From Hominenteromicrobium sp900549945 (lineage in GTDB: Bacteria; Bacillota; Clostridia; Oscillospirales; Acutalibacteraceae), in the NCBI GenBank assembly GCA_902472305.1, contig CABRNK010000001.1, positions 190,020-254,019 on the forward strand: 64,000 bases of DNA, written 5' to 3'. Both the position numbers and the translations under genes were made by a program. Shown one piece after another: positions 49,964 through 58,094 of the stretch (positions are counted from its first letter, which is position 1; each line of letters begins with the position of its first letter). The notes beneath the pieces were generated by a model, which ran no database searches, was not told the DNA's origin, and worked only from the letters and a program-made list of their open reading frames with translations.

Positions 49964-49992
49964 TTGCAAAATCGTCCGGCCTGTGCTAAAAT
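49964..49992 (+). promoter_or_regulatory. Sigma-A promoter with extended -10
   Basis: TTGCAA (49964-49969), a 17-nt spacer ending TGC and TAAAAT (49987-49992), upstream of the gene at 50085. Confidence 0.8.
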
Positions 49993-50084
49993 GTAACAAG
50001 GTTGTAACAGGTATTGTGAATCTGTAATCTTTTTACATAGCGCGGCAGGGGCTGTACCGCCGCGGCAAGGCAGGGTGATTTTGA

Positions 50085-50621
50085 ATGGAGAGGGAAAGCG
50101 CGGTGCGGCTTGTGCGCCGCATCTGCATGGCCTTTTTGGCTGTATTTCTGGTTTTGGCGCTCTGCGCGCCCGCGATGGCGGAGGAAACGGCGCCCGCCGG
50201 AGAGGACGGCGGGCAGGCGGCCGCCGCGGCAGAGCAGGACGATTTTGCGGCCGTGCGCGCGCAGCTTGAGGCGGTGGCCCGGGAGGACGGGCGGCGCATC
50301 GCGGGGCAGATGCTTTTCGATTCGTTCCGCGCGATCTCGCCCGCGCAGGCGCCGGCCGATGAGGCACAGGCCACGGCTGAGCCGCCGGCCGCCGCGGGCG
50401 GCACGCCGTCGGTCGTCGTGCACGCAGAGCAGAAGGCCTCGTGGTCGTTTTCGGGGCTCCTGCCGTTTTTGATCGTGCTGGCGGCGACGGCCGGCATGCT
50501 GGTCGCCCTGTCTGTGCGCCGCAGCCAGCGTGCCTTTTCCCCGCAGGGCTACCGGCCCACATACGACCGGACGTTCCGGGATGAGACGCCTGAAAGGCGC
50601 AGCGTGATGCGCACCGAATAA
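50085..50621 (+). CDS. Secreted/membrane protein of unknown function
   Basis: The 178-residue product has a signal peptide (to about residue 32, CAPAMAEE), an Ala/Glu-rich middle, a single transmembrane helix (about 122-144) and a short basic cytoplasmic tail rich in Arg. No family recognised. GGCAGGGTGA precedes the ATG, and promoter and terminator flank the gene, so it is a single-gene unit. Confidence 0.65.
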   Translation: MERESAVRLVRRICMAFLAVFLVLALCAPAMAEETAPAGEDGGQAAAAAEQDDFAAVRAQLEAVAREDGRRIAGQMLFDSFRAISPAQAPADEAQATAEPPAAAGGTPSVVVHAEQKASWSFSGLLPFLIVLAATAGMLVALSVRRSQRAFSPQGYRPTYDRTFRDETPERRSVMRTE

Positions 50622-50622
50622 A

Positions 50623-50660
50623 GAACAGCGCTGACCCAGCCGGGCCGGCGCTGTTTTTTT
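50623..50660 (+). terminator. Terminator
   Basis: AACAGCGC and GGCGCTGTT form the stem, followed by T6. Confidence 0.85.
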
Positions 50661-50721
50661 GTGCCGTGCATTTTGAAAGTGGTGTTTGGACAACTCACGG
50701 GCGGGAATACCGCGCGCCCGG

Positions 50722-51291
50722 TCAGGCGAGAAGCCCGGCGTAGCCGGCGGCGATGCCGAGCGCGGCGGAAAGGCAGATGACGAGGATCGGGTGCGCCTTG
50801 CGGAAGGTGAAAACGGCGCTGACCGCGAAGATCGCGAGCGAGACCCAGAGCGCCGCTGTGCCGAAAGCCGCGGCGGAAAGGCCGGCAGGGAAGAGCACCG
50901 TCTCGCCGACGGAGACGACCGAGGCGCCGATCAGGCCGACCACGGCGGGCTTGAGGCCGGACATGCAGCCGCCGACGATCCGGCTGCTGCGGAATTTGTC
51001 GTAGCACTTCGCGACGATCAGGATGATGACAAACGACGGCAGCACGACGCCGAACGTGGCGCAGGAGGCGCCGAAAAAGCCGGCGGTCTCCGCGCCCACA
51101 TACGTCGCGATGTTGATGGCGAACGGGCCGGGCGTGCTCTCGCTCACGGCGACGAAGTTGACGAGGGCGGCGCTGCCGAGCCAGCCGTGCGCCGCGACCT
51201 CCTCCTGAATCAGCGGCAGCATGGCGTAGCCGCCGCCGAAGGTGAACGCGCCGATTTTAAGAAAGGTCAGAAACAGCTCGAGCAGAATCAT
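50722..51291 (-). CDS. chrA: Chromate transporter, short ChrA subunit (second)
   Basis: The 189-residue membrane protein is one half of a split ChrA. It has the conserved FLKIGAFTFGGGYAMLPLIQ start and FVAVSESTPGPFAINIATYVG, then five to six transmembrane helices. Its ATG overlaps the stop of the other half by 4 nt, so the subunits are made together as a heterodimer. Chromate/sulfate transport is the family label; the natural substrate in gut anaerobes is unclear. Confidence 0.9.
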   Translation of the reverse strand: MILLELFLTFLKIGAFTFGGGYAMLPLIQEEVAAHGWLGSAALVNFVAVSESTPGPFAINIATYVGAETAGFFGASCATFGVVLPSFVIILIVAKCYDKFRSSRIVGGCMSGLKPAVVGLIGASVVSVGETVLFPAGLSAAAFGTAALWVSLAIFAVSAVFTFRKAHPILVICLSAALGIAAGYAGLLA

Positions 51292-51863
51292 CCTTTTTTC
51301 CTCCCCGCATACAGTGTGACAATCAGGCCGACCGCGGCGCAGCCGATGATGACCGGCAGCACATCGGCGCCGAGAAAGGCGACGAGCACGAAAGCGATGG
51401 CCATGAGCGCGTAGGAGACCGCGTTTTTGGGGCTCTGCTTATACATCGACCACAGCGCCTTGAGCACCAGCGCCAGCACGCCCGCGCGGATGCCGGAAAA
51501 GGCGTACTGCACGGCCTTGAGGCTCTCGAACTCCCGCAGGACGAAGGAGATCGCGAGAATGACGGCAAACGACGGCAGCACGACGCCGAGCGTCGCGAGC
51601 AGCGCGCCGGAGAAGCCGCCCGTGCGGTAGCCAACGAAGGTGGCGGAGTTGACGGCGATCGGCCCCGGCGTGGATTCCGCGATGGCGACGACCTCGAGAA
51701 TGTCGTCGTTAGTGATCCACTTGCGCTTTTCGACGATTTCGCGCTGGATCAGCGGCAGCATGGCGTAGCCGCCGCCGAAGGTGAACGCGCCGATCTTAAA
51801 GAAGGTCAGAAACAGGGTGAGCGCCCGCGAGCGCTTTTCCGCAGGACTTGTGTTTTCGGGCAT
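51288..51863 (-). CDS. chrA: Chromate transporter, short ChrA subunit (first)
   Basis: The 191-residue partner of the downstream half carries FFKIGAFTFGGGYAMLPLIQ, VVAIAESTPGPIAVNSATFV and YRTGGFSGALLATLGVVLP. Two short ChrA genes side by side is the known split form of this family. The promoter (51913-51941) is divergent from and overlapping that of the LysR gene. Confidence 0.9.
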   Translation of the reverse strand: MPENTSPAEKRSRALTLFLTFFKIGAFTFGGGYAMLPLIQREIVEKRKWITNDDILEVVAIAESTPGPIAVNSATFVGYRTGGFSGALLATLGVVLPSFAVILAISFVLREFESLKAVQYAFSGIRAGVLALVLKALWSMYKQSPKNAVSYALMAIAFVLVAFLGADVLPVIIGCAAVGLIVTLYAGRKKG

Positions 51864-51912
51864 GGGGGAGACTTCCTTTCCTTATTTTCACTTTTCTTTG
51901 TTTTCACTTTCC

Positions 51913-51941
51913 AGTATAGCGGGCTTCTTGACATAAATCAA
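51913..51941 (-). promoter_or_regulatory. Sigma-A promoter of the chrA pair
   Basis: Minus-strand TTGATT (51941-51936), a 17-nt spacer and TATACT (51918-51913). Confidence 0.82.
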
Positions 51942-51956
51942 TGCACATGTTACTAT
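51928..51956 (+). promoter_or_regulatory. Sigma-A promoter of the LysR gene, overlapping the chrA promoter
   Basis: TTGACA (51928-51933), a 17-nt spacer and TACTAT (51951-51956). It shares bases with the divergent chrA promoter. Confidence 0.82.
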
Positions 51957-51962
51957 CTAAAG

Positions 51963-51980
51963 CATAAGTAATTGCTTATG
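51963..51980. promoter_or_regulatory. LysR-type operator
   Basis: The 18-bp sequence CATAAGTAATTGCTTATG has perfect 6-bp arms (CATAAG/CTTATG) and contains the T-N11-A spacing of LysR-family sites. It lies at the LysR gene's transcription start and upstream of the chrA -35, right for self-repression and chrA activation. Confidence 0.8.
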
Positions 51981-52056
51981 AATTTGATCTCTGCGCGGCG
52001 GAACGGGCGCGGATCGAAGAGCGAAAAAGCGAGTGGGAGAAAGGCGGTCGGCGGCC

Positions 52057-52944
52057 ATGACGCTGCGGCATTTGCAGATTTTCAAGACGGTGTGCGACAG
52101 AATGAGCGTCACGGGCGCGGCGGAGGCGCTCAATATGACGCAGCCCGCGGTGAGCATCGCGGTTCGGGAGCTGGAGGGGTTCTACGGCGTGCGGCTGTTC
52201 GACCGCATCGGCCGGAAAATCTATCTGACGGAGCCGGGCCGGCGGCTGTGCGCGGACGCGGAGGCTATCCTGAGCCGGTTCGAGGCCTCGAAGGAGGCGA
52301 TCCGCGGCGGGGCGGGACCCTCCGCCTGCCGCATCGGCGCGAACGCCACGGTGGCGGAGTGCTTCCTCGCGCCCTTGCTCTCCGCACTGCGGGCGGCCGT
52401 GCCGTCGCTCACGGTTTCGGTTTTCATCGGCAACTCGCGGGAGATTGAGCAGCGCCTTTCGGAAAACGCGATCGACTTCGCGCTGCTCGACATGGTGGGC
52501 GACGCCCCGGGCTGCACGGTGCAGCCGCTGTTCAGCGAGGCGATGGAGGCCGTGTGCGCATGGGATTTCGACTGCCCCGATGCGCTCTCTGTGCCGGAGC
52601 TCGCCGAAAGGCCGCTGCTGCTGCGCGAAAAGGGCAGCGGCGGGCGAAGCTGTGTAGACGCGGTGCTCGAGGCGCACGGCTGCGCGCCGCGCCTGCAGGC
52701 GGAGGGCGCGACGAATCTCGGCCTGCTGCGCCTCGCCGAAAGCGGCCTCGGCATTGCGGTTCTGCCGGCGGCGCTCGCGGCGCGCGCCGTGGAGCGCGGG
52801 CGGCTGCGCCGTGTGCAGGTGACGGGCGGCGTGTTTTCCCGCCGGTACTTTCTGGCGTTTCTGACGCGGAAGTACCGCGCGCCGGCGCTCGAGCAGGCGC
52901 TCGCGGCGGTTCGCGCGTTTTTTTCGGGCGCGGAAAACGGGTAA
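52057..52944 (+). CDS. LysR-family transcriptional regulator
   Basis: The 295-residue regulator begins with the LysR helix-turn-helix (MTLRHLQIFKTVCDRMSVTG then AAEALNMTQPAVSIAVRELE), followed by a two-lobed effector domain (IGANATVAECFLAPLLSALR, VSVFIGNSREIEQRL, AESGLGIAVLPAA). It is divergent from the ChrA pair and most likely controls it through the palindrome at 51963-51980. ATG 52057 is chosen over a GTG at 52033 because AAAGG lies between them. Confidence 0.92.
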   Translation: MTLRHLQIFKTVCDRMSVTGAAEALNMTQPAVSIAVRELEGFYGVRLFDRIGRKIYLTEPGRRLCADAEAILSRFEASKEAIRGGAGPSACRIGANATVAECFLAPLLSALRAAVPSLTVSVFIGNSREIEQRLSENAIDFALLDMVGDAPGCTVQPLFSEAMEAVCAWDFDCPDALSVPELAERPLLLREKGSGGRSCVDAVLEAHGCAPRLQAEGATNLGLLRLAESGLGIAVLPAALAARAVERGRLRRVQVTGGVFSRRYFLAFLTRKYRAPALEQALAAVRAFFSGAENG

Positions 52945-53015
52945 AACGACGAAAAACGCGCCCGGAAACGGTGCGCCGGAGGGCGCAGTGTAAAGAATTC
53001 AAAAAACATTTACAT

Positions 53016-53059
53016 TTTACGGAAAAGTGGTTGACAAACCTCGACTTTTTCCGTAAACT
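53016..53059 (+). promoter_or_regulatory. potABCD promoter enclosed in a long inverted repeat
   Basis: TTGACA (53031-53036), a 17-nt spacer and TAAACT (53054-53059). The arms TTTACGGAAAAGT (53016-53028) and ACTTTTTCCGTAAA (53044-53057) surround the -35 and reach into the -10, a likely repressor operator. A leader of about 240 nt follows; I see GC-rich short hairpins but no known riboswitch in 53066-53290. Confidence 0.85.
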
Positions 53060-53304
53060 TAGCTCATTGCGTTTGCATCTAAAACCAAATAAAATCGGCT
53101 GTTCCGCTGTGGGACGCAAATTTTTTTTGCCCTGAAACGGAATGCCTCTGCCGCGGCCTTATTGCGGGGCGATGCCCTGCGGTCTGCGTAAAATCCTTTG
53201 CGGAAGCAGTGTGCATAAACACAGCCGGGGTGTGTGATTCACTAAGACCACGCAACTTTCGGGGGGCTTTTGCGCCCTACCAAACCGCAAAGGGGATGCT
53301 TTCC

Positions 53305-54444
53305 ATGTTAAAACCTATCATCACTTTGAAAGACATTGCAGTATCGTTTGACGGCGAGCAGGTGCTCAAGAATTTCAACCTCACCATCGGTGACGGCGAA
53401 TTCGTGACGCTCCTCGGCCCCTCCGGCTGCGGCAAAACCACGGTTTTGCGCACGATCGGCGGCTTCGTCACACCCGATAGCGGCGATGTCTTTTTTGGTG
53501 GGGAGAAGATCAACGATGTTCCGCCGCACAAGCGCGCCGTGAACACGATCTTCCAGAAGTACGCGCTCTTTCCGCATCTGAACGTCTATGAGAATATCGC
53601 GTTCGGTATGCGTCTGAAGGGCAAAAAAGAGGATGAAATCCAGAAAACCGTGACCGAAATGCTGCATATGGTCAATTTGAACGGCATGGCGCGCCGCGGC
53701 GTGGGGCAGCTTTCCGGCGGCCAGCAGCAGCGCGTGGCGATCGCCCGGGCGCTTGCGAACGAGCCGAAGGTGCTGCTTTTGGACGAGCCGCTTTCCGCGC
53801 TGGACCTCAAGCTGCGCAAGGACATGCAGAGCGAGCTGAAAAAGATCCAGCAGGCCATCGGCATCACGTTCATCTTCGTCACGCACGATCAGGAGGAGGC
53901 GCTCTCCATGAGCGACACGGTCGTCGTCATGGATAAGGGCGAGATCCAGCAGATCGGCTCTCCGATCGACATTTACAACGAACCGAAAAATGCTTTCGTA
54001 GCGGATTTTATCGGCGAAAGCAATATTCTGGACGGCACGATGATCGACGACTATCTCGTCGAGGTCGCCGGGCAGCGCTTCAAGTCGCTGGACAGCGGCT
54101 TCGGCAGAATGGCGCCGGTCGATGTGGTCATCCGTCCGGAGGATATCGATATCGTGCCCACCGGCTCCGCCGCCGCGCACATCAACGGCGAGGTGACGAG
54201 CGTCACGTTCAAGGGCGTCCACTACGAGATTATCGTCGACGTCGACGGCTTCAAGTGGATGATCCAGACGACGGATTCGGCCGCGGTCGGCGATCGGATC
54301 GGCCTCGCGCTGACGCCGGACGACATCCATGTCATGGCGAAATCCGTCTACTCGGGCACGATGGGTGACTACAGCTCCTTCAGCGACGAGATGGGGGAGG
54401 ATATGCAGGCGCCGGAGGAAGGGGGTGCGGACGATGCGGACTAA
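53305..54444 (+). CDS. potA: Spermidine/putrescine ABC importer ATPase PotA
   Basis: The 379-residue ATPase has Walker A GPSGCGKTT, Q-loop IFQKYALFPHLNVYENIAFG, signature QLSGGQQQRVAIARAL, Walker B VLLLDEPLSALD and switch FVTHDQEEAL. The C-terminal TOBE region includes FIGESNILDG and VVIRPEDIDIVP, typical of PotA. The C-terminus carries an extra acidic tail. ATG 53305 follows AAAGGGG at 9 nt. It overlaps potB by 11 nt. Confidence 0.96.
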   Translation: MLKPIITLKDIAVSFDGEQVLKNFNLTIGDGEFVTLLGPSGCGKTTVLRTIGGFVTPDSGDVFFGGEKINDVPPHKRAVNTIFQKYALFPHLNVYENIAFGMRLKGKKEDEIQKTVTEMLHMVNLNGMARRGVGQLSGGQQQRVAIARALANEPKVLLLDEPLSALDLKLRKDMQSELKKIQQAIGITFIFVTHDQEEALSMSDTVVVMDKGEIQQIGSPIDIYNEPKNAFVADFIGESNILDGTMIDDYLVEVAGQRFKSLDSGFGRMAPVDVVIRPEDIDIVPTGSAAAHINGEVTSVTFKGVHYEIIVDVDGFKWMIQTTDSAAVGDRIGLALTPDDIHVMAKSVYSGTMGDYSSFSDEMGEDMQAPEEGGADDAD

Positions 54445-55255
54445 GCTGATCTCCGCCCCCTACACGATCTGGATGACGCTCTTCATCGTGGTGCCGATGG
54501 GGCTTGTGGCGTTCTTCGCGTTTACCGATAAAAGCGGCGCGTTCACGCTCGACAATATTTTGCGCGTCGGCCAGTATTCGAACGTGTTTCTGCGCTCGAT
54601 CTGGCTCGGCGCAATCGCGACGGCCGTCTCCCTTCTGCTCGGCTACCCGCTGGCGTACAGCATCTCCCGCATGAAGGCGAGCCGCCAGAGCATGATGATC
54701 ATGCTCGTCATGCTGCCGATGTGGATGAATTTCCTGCTGCGCACGTATGCGTGGATGTCCCTTTTAGAGGATAACGGCCTCATCAACAACATGCTCGCGG
54801 CTGTCGGCCTGCCGCGCCTGCACATGATCAACACCGCCGGCGCCGTGGTGCTCGGCATGGTATACAATTATATTCCGTACATGATTCTGCCGATCTACTC
54901 GGTGCTGACGAAGATCGACAGCAGCGTGATCGAGGCGGCGCAGGACCTCGGCGCGAACGACCGCAAGGTGTTCCTCAAGGTCGTGTTTCCGATGAGCATG
55001 CCCGGCGTCATTTCTGGCATCACGATGGTGTTCGTCCCGGCGGTTTCCACGTTCATCATCTCGAAGATGCTCGGCGGCGGCGGAAACCTTTTGATCGGCG
55101 ACCTCATCGACATGCAGTTTCTGGGCTCGGCGTACAACCCGAACCTCGGCTCGGCCATTTCGCTCGTGCTTATGGTGATCATTCTGATCTGCATGGGCAT
55201 CATGAACCAGTTCGACGACGGCGACGCCAGCGTGGGGGGAGGGATGATCCTGTGA
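54434..55255 (+). CDS. potB: Polyamine ABC importer permease PotB
   Basis: The 273-residue permease has six transmembrane helices and the coupling (EAA) loop VIEAAQDLGANDRKVFLKVV followed by FPMSMPGVISG. YPLAYSISRMK and NFLLRTYAWMSLL are PotB-like. GAGGAAGGGGG precedes the ATG, which lies inside the end of potA. Confidence 0.95.
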   Translation: MRTKLISAPYTIWMTLFIVVPMGLVAFFAFTDKSGAFTLDNILRVGQYSNVFLRSIWLGAIATAVSLLLGYPLAYSISRMKASRQSMMIMLVMLPMWMNFLLRTYAWMSLLEDNGLINNMLAAVGLPRLHMINTAGAVVLGMVYNYIPYMILPIYSVLTKIDSSVIEAAQDLGANDRKVFLKVVFPMSMPGVISGITMVFVPAVSTFIISKMLGGGGNLLIGDLIDMQFLGSAYNPNLGSAISLVLMVIILICMGIMNQFDDGDASVGGGMIL

Positions 55256-56070
55256 AAATCGTATCGAAGATTTACACGGCGCTCATCTTTATCTTCCTCT
55301 ATGCGCCGATTCTCGTTTTGATTGTGTTCTCCTTCAATGATACGGAGACCTCGAGCCGCACGGTGTTCAGCGGCTTTACGCTCCGCTGGTACGAGCGCCT
55401 GTTTCAGGACCGCTACATCCTCGAGGCGCTGCTCAACACGCTGATTATCGCGGTCGTCTCCGCGCTCTGCGCGACGGTGCTCGGCACGATGGCGGCGGTC
55501 GGCATCAACCGCATGAAAAAGCTGCCGCGCAAGATCATGATGAACGTCACGAATTTCCCGATGGTGAACCCCGAGATCGTGACCGGCGTTTCGATGATGC
55601 TGCTGTTCGTCGCGGCGGTCAGCCTGTTCGGCGGGCGCAGTCTCGGCATGGCCTCGCTGATCATCGCGCACATCACGTTCTGCCTGCCGTACGTGATCCT
55701 TTCGATTCTGCCGAAGCTCCGGCAGATGAACCCGAATCTGTATGAGGCCGCGCAGGACCTCGGCTGCCCGCCGGTGCGGGCGTTTTTCAAGGTCGTGCTG
55801 CCGGAGATCATGCCCGGCATCGTCACCGGCATGATTATGGCGTTCACGCTTTCGATCGACGATTTCGTTATCAGCTACTTCACGAGCGGCACAACGCAGA
55901 CGCTGCCGATCTACATCTATTCGATGACGAGAAAGCGCATTTCGCCGGAGATCAACGCGCTTTCGACGGTGCTTTTCGTGTGCATCCTTGTGCTGCTCGT
56001 CATCATCAACGTGCGGCAGGCGCGCGACGAGCGGAAGGCCCAGCGGGCGGAACAGGAGCGTGCGGTATGA
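55252..56070 (+). CDS. potC: Polyamine ABC importer permease PotC
   Basis: The 272-residue permease has six transmembrane helices, the EAA loop LYEAAQDLGCPPVRAFFKVV and LSIDDFVISYFTSG, which is characteristic of PotC. It starts at a GTG (55252) that overlaps the potB stop by 4 nt and is translationally coupled. Confidence 0.95.
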   Translation: MKIVSKIYTALIFIFLYAPILVLIVFSFNDTETSSRTVFSGFTLRWYERLFQDRYILEALLNTLIIAVVSALCATVLGTMAAVGINRMKKLPRKIMMNVTNFPMVNPEIVTGVSMMLLFVAAVSLFGGRSLGMASLIIAHITFCLPYVILSILPKLRQMNPNLYEAAQDLGCPPVRAFFKVVLPEIMPGIVTGMIMAFTLSIDDFVISYFTSGTTQTLPIYIYSMTRKRISPEINALSTVLFVCILVLLVIINVRQARDERKAQRAEQERAV

Positions 56071-57278
56071 AAAAAACGGCTTCCCTTTTCCTTGCGCTTT
56101 TCCTGCTGCTTTCCGCGGCGGCGCTTCCCGCTTCGGCCGAGGAGGCCGGCTGGGATTTCTCCGAAGAATATCCGGATGCCGCGCCGACCGGCGTGACGAT
56201 CAATGTCTACAACTGGGGCGAATACATTGCGAACGGCACCGAGGGCTCGCTCGACGTGAACGCCGAGTTCACGCGGCGCACCGGCATCGAGGTCAACTAC
56301 ACGACGTTCGACAGCAATGAATCGCTCTATTCGAAGCTCGCGGGCGGCGGCGCGAACTACGACGTCATCATCCCCTCCGACTACATGGTCTCGAAGATGA
56401 TCGCGGAAAACATGCTCGCCGAGCTCGATTTTTCAAATATCCCGAACTTTGAATACGTGGACGAGCAGTTCCGCAATCCGGACTACGACCCGGGCAGCGT
56501 GCATTCCGTGCCGTACACGTGGGGCACGGTCGGCCTCTTCTACAACACCGACTACATCACGGAGCCGGTCACGAGCTGGTCGATCCTCTGGGACGAGCAG
56601 TACAGCGGCAAGATTTTGATGTTCGACAACCCGCGCGACGCGTTCGCCATCGCGCAGGCGCGCCTCGGTTTCTCGCTCAATACGACAGATGAAAGCGAGT
56701 GGGAGCAGGCAGCCATGCTGCTCAAGGAGCAGAAGCCGCTTGTGCAGGCGTATGTCATGGATCAGATCTTCGACAAGATGGAAAGCGGCGAGGCGTGGCT
56801 CGCGCCGTACTATTCGGGCGACGCCGGCGTGCTCGTCGAGAACAACGACAACATCGAATTTGTCGTACCCGAGGAGGGCACGAACTATTTTGTCGATGCC
56901 ATGTGCATCCCGATCAATGCCGAGCACAAGGCGGAGGCGGAGCAGTACATCAACTTCATGTGCGACCCGGAGATCGCCGGCGCGAATATGGACTATGTCG
57001 GCTACGCGACGCCGGAATCCGCCGCGAAGGCGTATCTCTCGCCCGAGGCGGTCGAGAACCCGATCTATTACCCGGACGACACGGTGCTCGCGAACACCGA
57101 GGTGTTTGTGAACCTGCCCGCGGAGACGAGCGCGCTGCTCGACACGCTCTGGGCGGAGGTCAAGATGGGCGGCCCGGGCGATTCGCTGGTGCTCGTCGCG
57201 ATCATCCTCGTGTTCCTTGCCGCGTATATCGCGATCATCGTCTGGAAGCGGCTCAAGCGCCGCCGCGAGATGGGCTGA
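56067..57278 (+). CDS. potD: Polyamine-binding protein PotD with C-terminal membrane anchor
   Basis: The 403-residue solute-binding protein has a signal peptide (to about residue 24, LPASAEE), the PotD domain (INVYNWGEYIANGTEGSLDV, YDVIIPSDYMVSKMI, TWGTVGLFYNTDYI, SGDAGVLVENNDNIEFVVPE) and no lipobox. Instead it ends with a transmembrane helix (about 372-392, LVLVAIILVFLAAYIAIIVW) and a basic tail KRLKRRREMG, so it is held by its C-terminus. Most Bacillota binding proteins are lipoproteins, so this is unusual. ATGA overlap with potC. Confidence 0.94.
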   Translation: MKKTASLFLALFLLLSAAALPASAEEAGWDFSEEYPDAAPTGVTINVYNWGEYIANGTEGSLDVNAEFTRRTGIEVNYTTFDSNESLYSKLAGGGANYDVIIPSDYMVSKMIAENMLAELDFSNIPNFEYVDEQFRNPDYDPGSVHSVPYTWGTVGLFYNTDYITEPVTSWSILWDEQYSGKILMFDNPRDAFAIAQARLGFSLNTTDESEWEQAAMLLKEQKPLVQAYVMDQIFDKMESGEAWLAPYYSGDAGVLVENNDNIEFVVPEEGTNYFVDAMCIPINAEHKAEAEQYINFMCDPEIAGANMDYVGYATPESAAKAYLSPEAVENPIYYPDDTVLANTEVFVNLPAETSALLDTLWAEVKMGGPGDSLVLVAIILVFLAAYIAIIVWKRLKRRREMG

Positions 57279-57324
57279 TTTCCCCGCGGCGCGGCGGTAC
57301 AGCGCCCAAAACCGAAAGATATAA

Positions 57325-57374
57325 GAAAAGCGCCTCCGGCCGCGGCTCGTTTTCCGCGGCGAGGGCGCTTTTTT
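57325..57374 (+). terminator. Terminator of the pot operon
   Basis: AAAAGCGCC plus inner GCCGCGG pair with CCGCGGC and GGCGCTTTT, then T-run. Confidence 0.88.
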
Positions 57375-57377
57375 CAC

Positions 57378-57406
57378 TTGCAATTCCGCGCGGCCTACAG
57401 TATAAT
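57378..57406 (+). promoter_or_regulatory. Sigma-A promoter of the DUF4867 gene
   Basis: TTGCAA (57378-57383), a 17-nt spacer and TATAAT (57401-57406), directly after the pot terminator. Confidence 0.85.
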
Positions 57407-57470
57407 GAGAGCGGAGTTGTACCGAAGTTGTTCGGAAATTCACAAAATTTTATCGGAAAGGTTGATTTAC

Positions 57471-58085
57471 ATGCAGATTCAGAAGGTTACGGATGCCGCG
57501 TTCTCCAAATACGGCAAGGTCATCGAGGGGCTCGACTGCGCCGACATCATCGAGGCGATGGGTGCGACGCCGTGTCCCGCAGGCGTGACGTATGTGCCCG
57601 GCGACGCTTCGCTGGAGGCCTGCGCGAGCGCGGAGGACATCGCCTATTCGCTGTACGGCGGCATGCCGATCCAGATCGGCTACTGCAACGGCAACAACCA
57701 CAAGCTGAACGGCCTCGAGTACCACCGCGACAGCGAGATCAACATCGCCGTGACCGACCTGATCCTCCTGATCGGCGCCGAGCAGGACATCGTGGGCGGC
57801 AAGTACGACACCGCGAAGGTCGAGGCGTTCCTCGTACCGCAGGGCACGGTCATCGAGGTCTATGCGACGACGCTCCACTACGCGCCGTGCAATGCGAACG
57901 AGGGCGGCTTCAAGTGCGTCGTCGTGCTGCCGAAGGGCACGAACACGGCGATCGAAAAGCGCGCCGCCAAAACCCCGGAGGACGAGATGCTCTTTGCACG
58001 CAACAAGTGGCTGCTCGTGCATCCGGAGGCCGCCGCCCCGGGCCAGTACGTGGGCCTTGTCGGCGAGAACATCACGCTCGCATAA
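57471..58085 (+). CDS. DUF4867 family protein (cupin-like)
   Basis: The 204-residue protein begins FSKYGKVIEGLDCADIIEAM and has IQIGYCNGNNHKLNGLEYHR then DSEINIAVTDLILLIG, VEAFLVPQGTVIEVYATTLH and YAPC. The conserved His/Glu residues (N-N-H...E-Y-H...E) look like a cupin metal site. DUF4867 members are often near sugar-use genes; the reaction is not established. GGAAAGG precedes the ATG. Confidence 0.8.
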   Translation: MQIQKVTDAAFSKYGKVIEGLDCADIIEAMGATPCPAGVTYVPGDASLEACASAEDIAYSLYGGMPIQIGYCNGNNHKLNGLEYHRDSEINIAVTDLILLIGAEQDIVGGKYDTAKVEAFLVPQGTVIEVYATTLHYAPCNANEGGFKCVVVLPKGTNTAIEKRAAKTPEDEMLFARNKWLLVHPEAAAPGQYVGLVGENITLA

Positions 58086-58094
58086 AATCACGCA

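Noticed and set aside
53060..53300. Riboswitch in the potABCD leader
   Set aside because: I could find only short GC hairpins and a T-run after GCAAA; no purine, glycine or other known pattern fits, so it is left as an unassigned leader.
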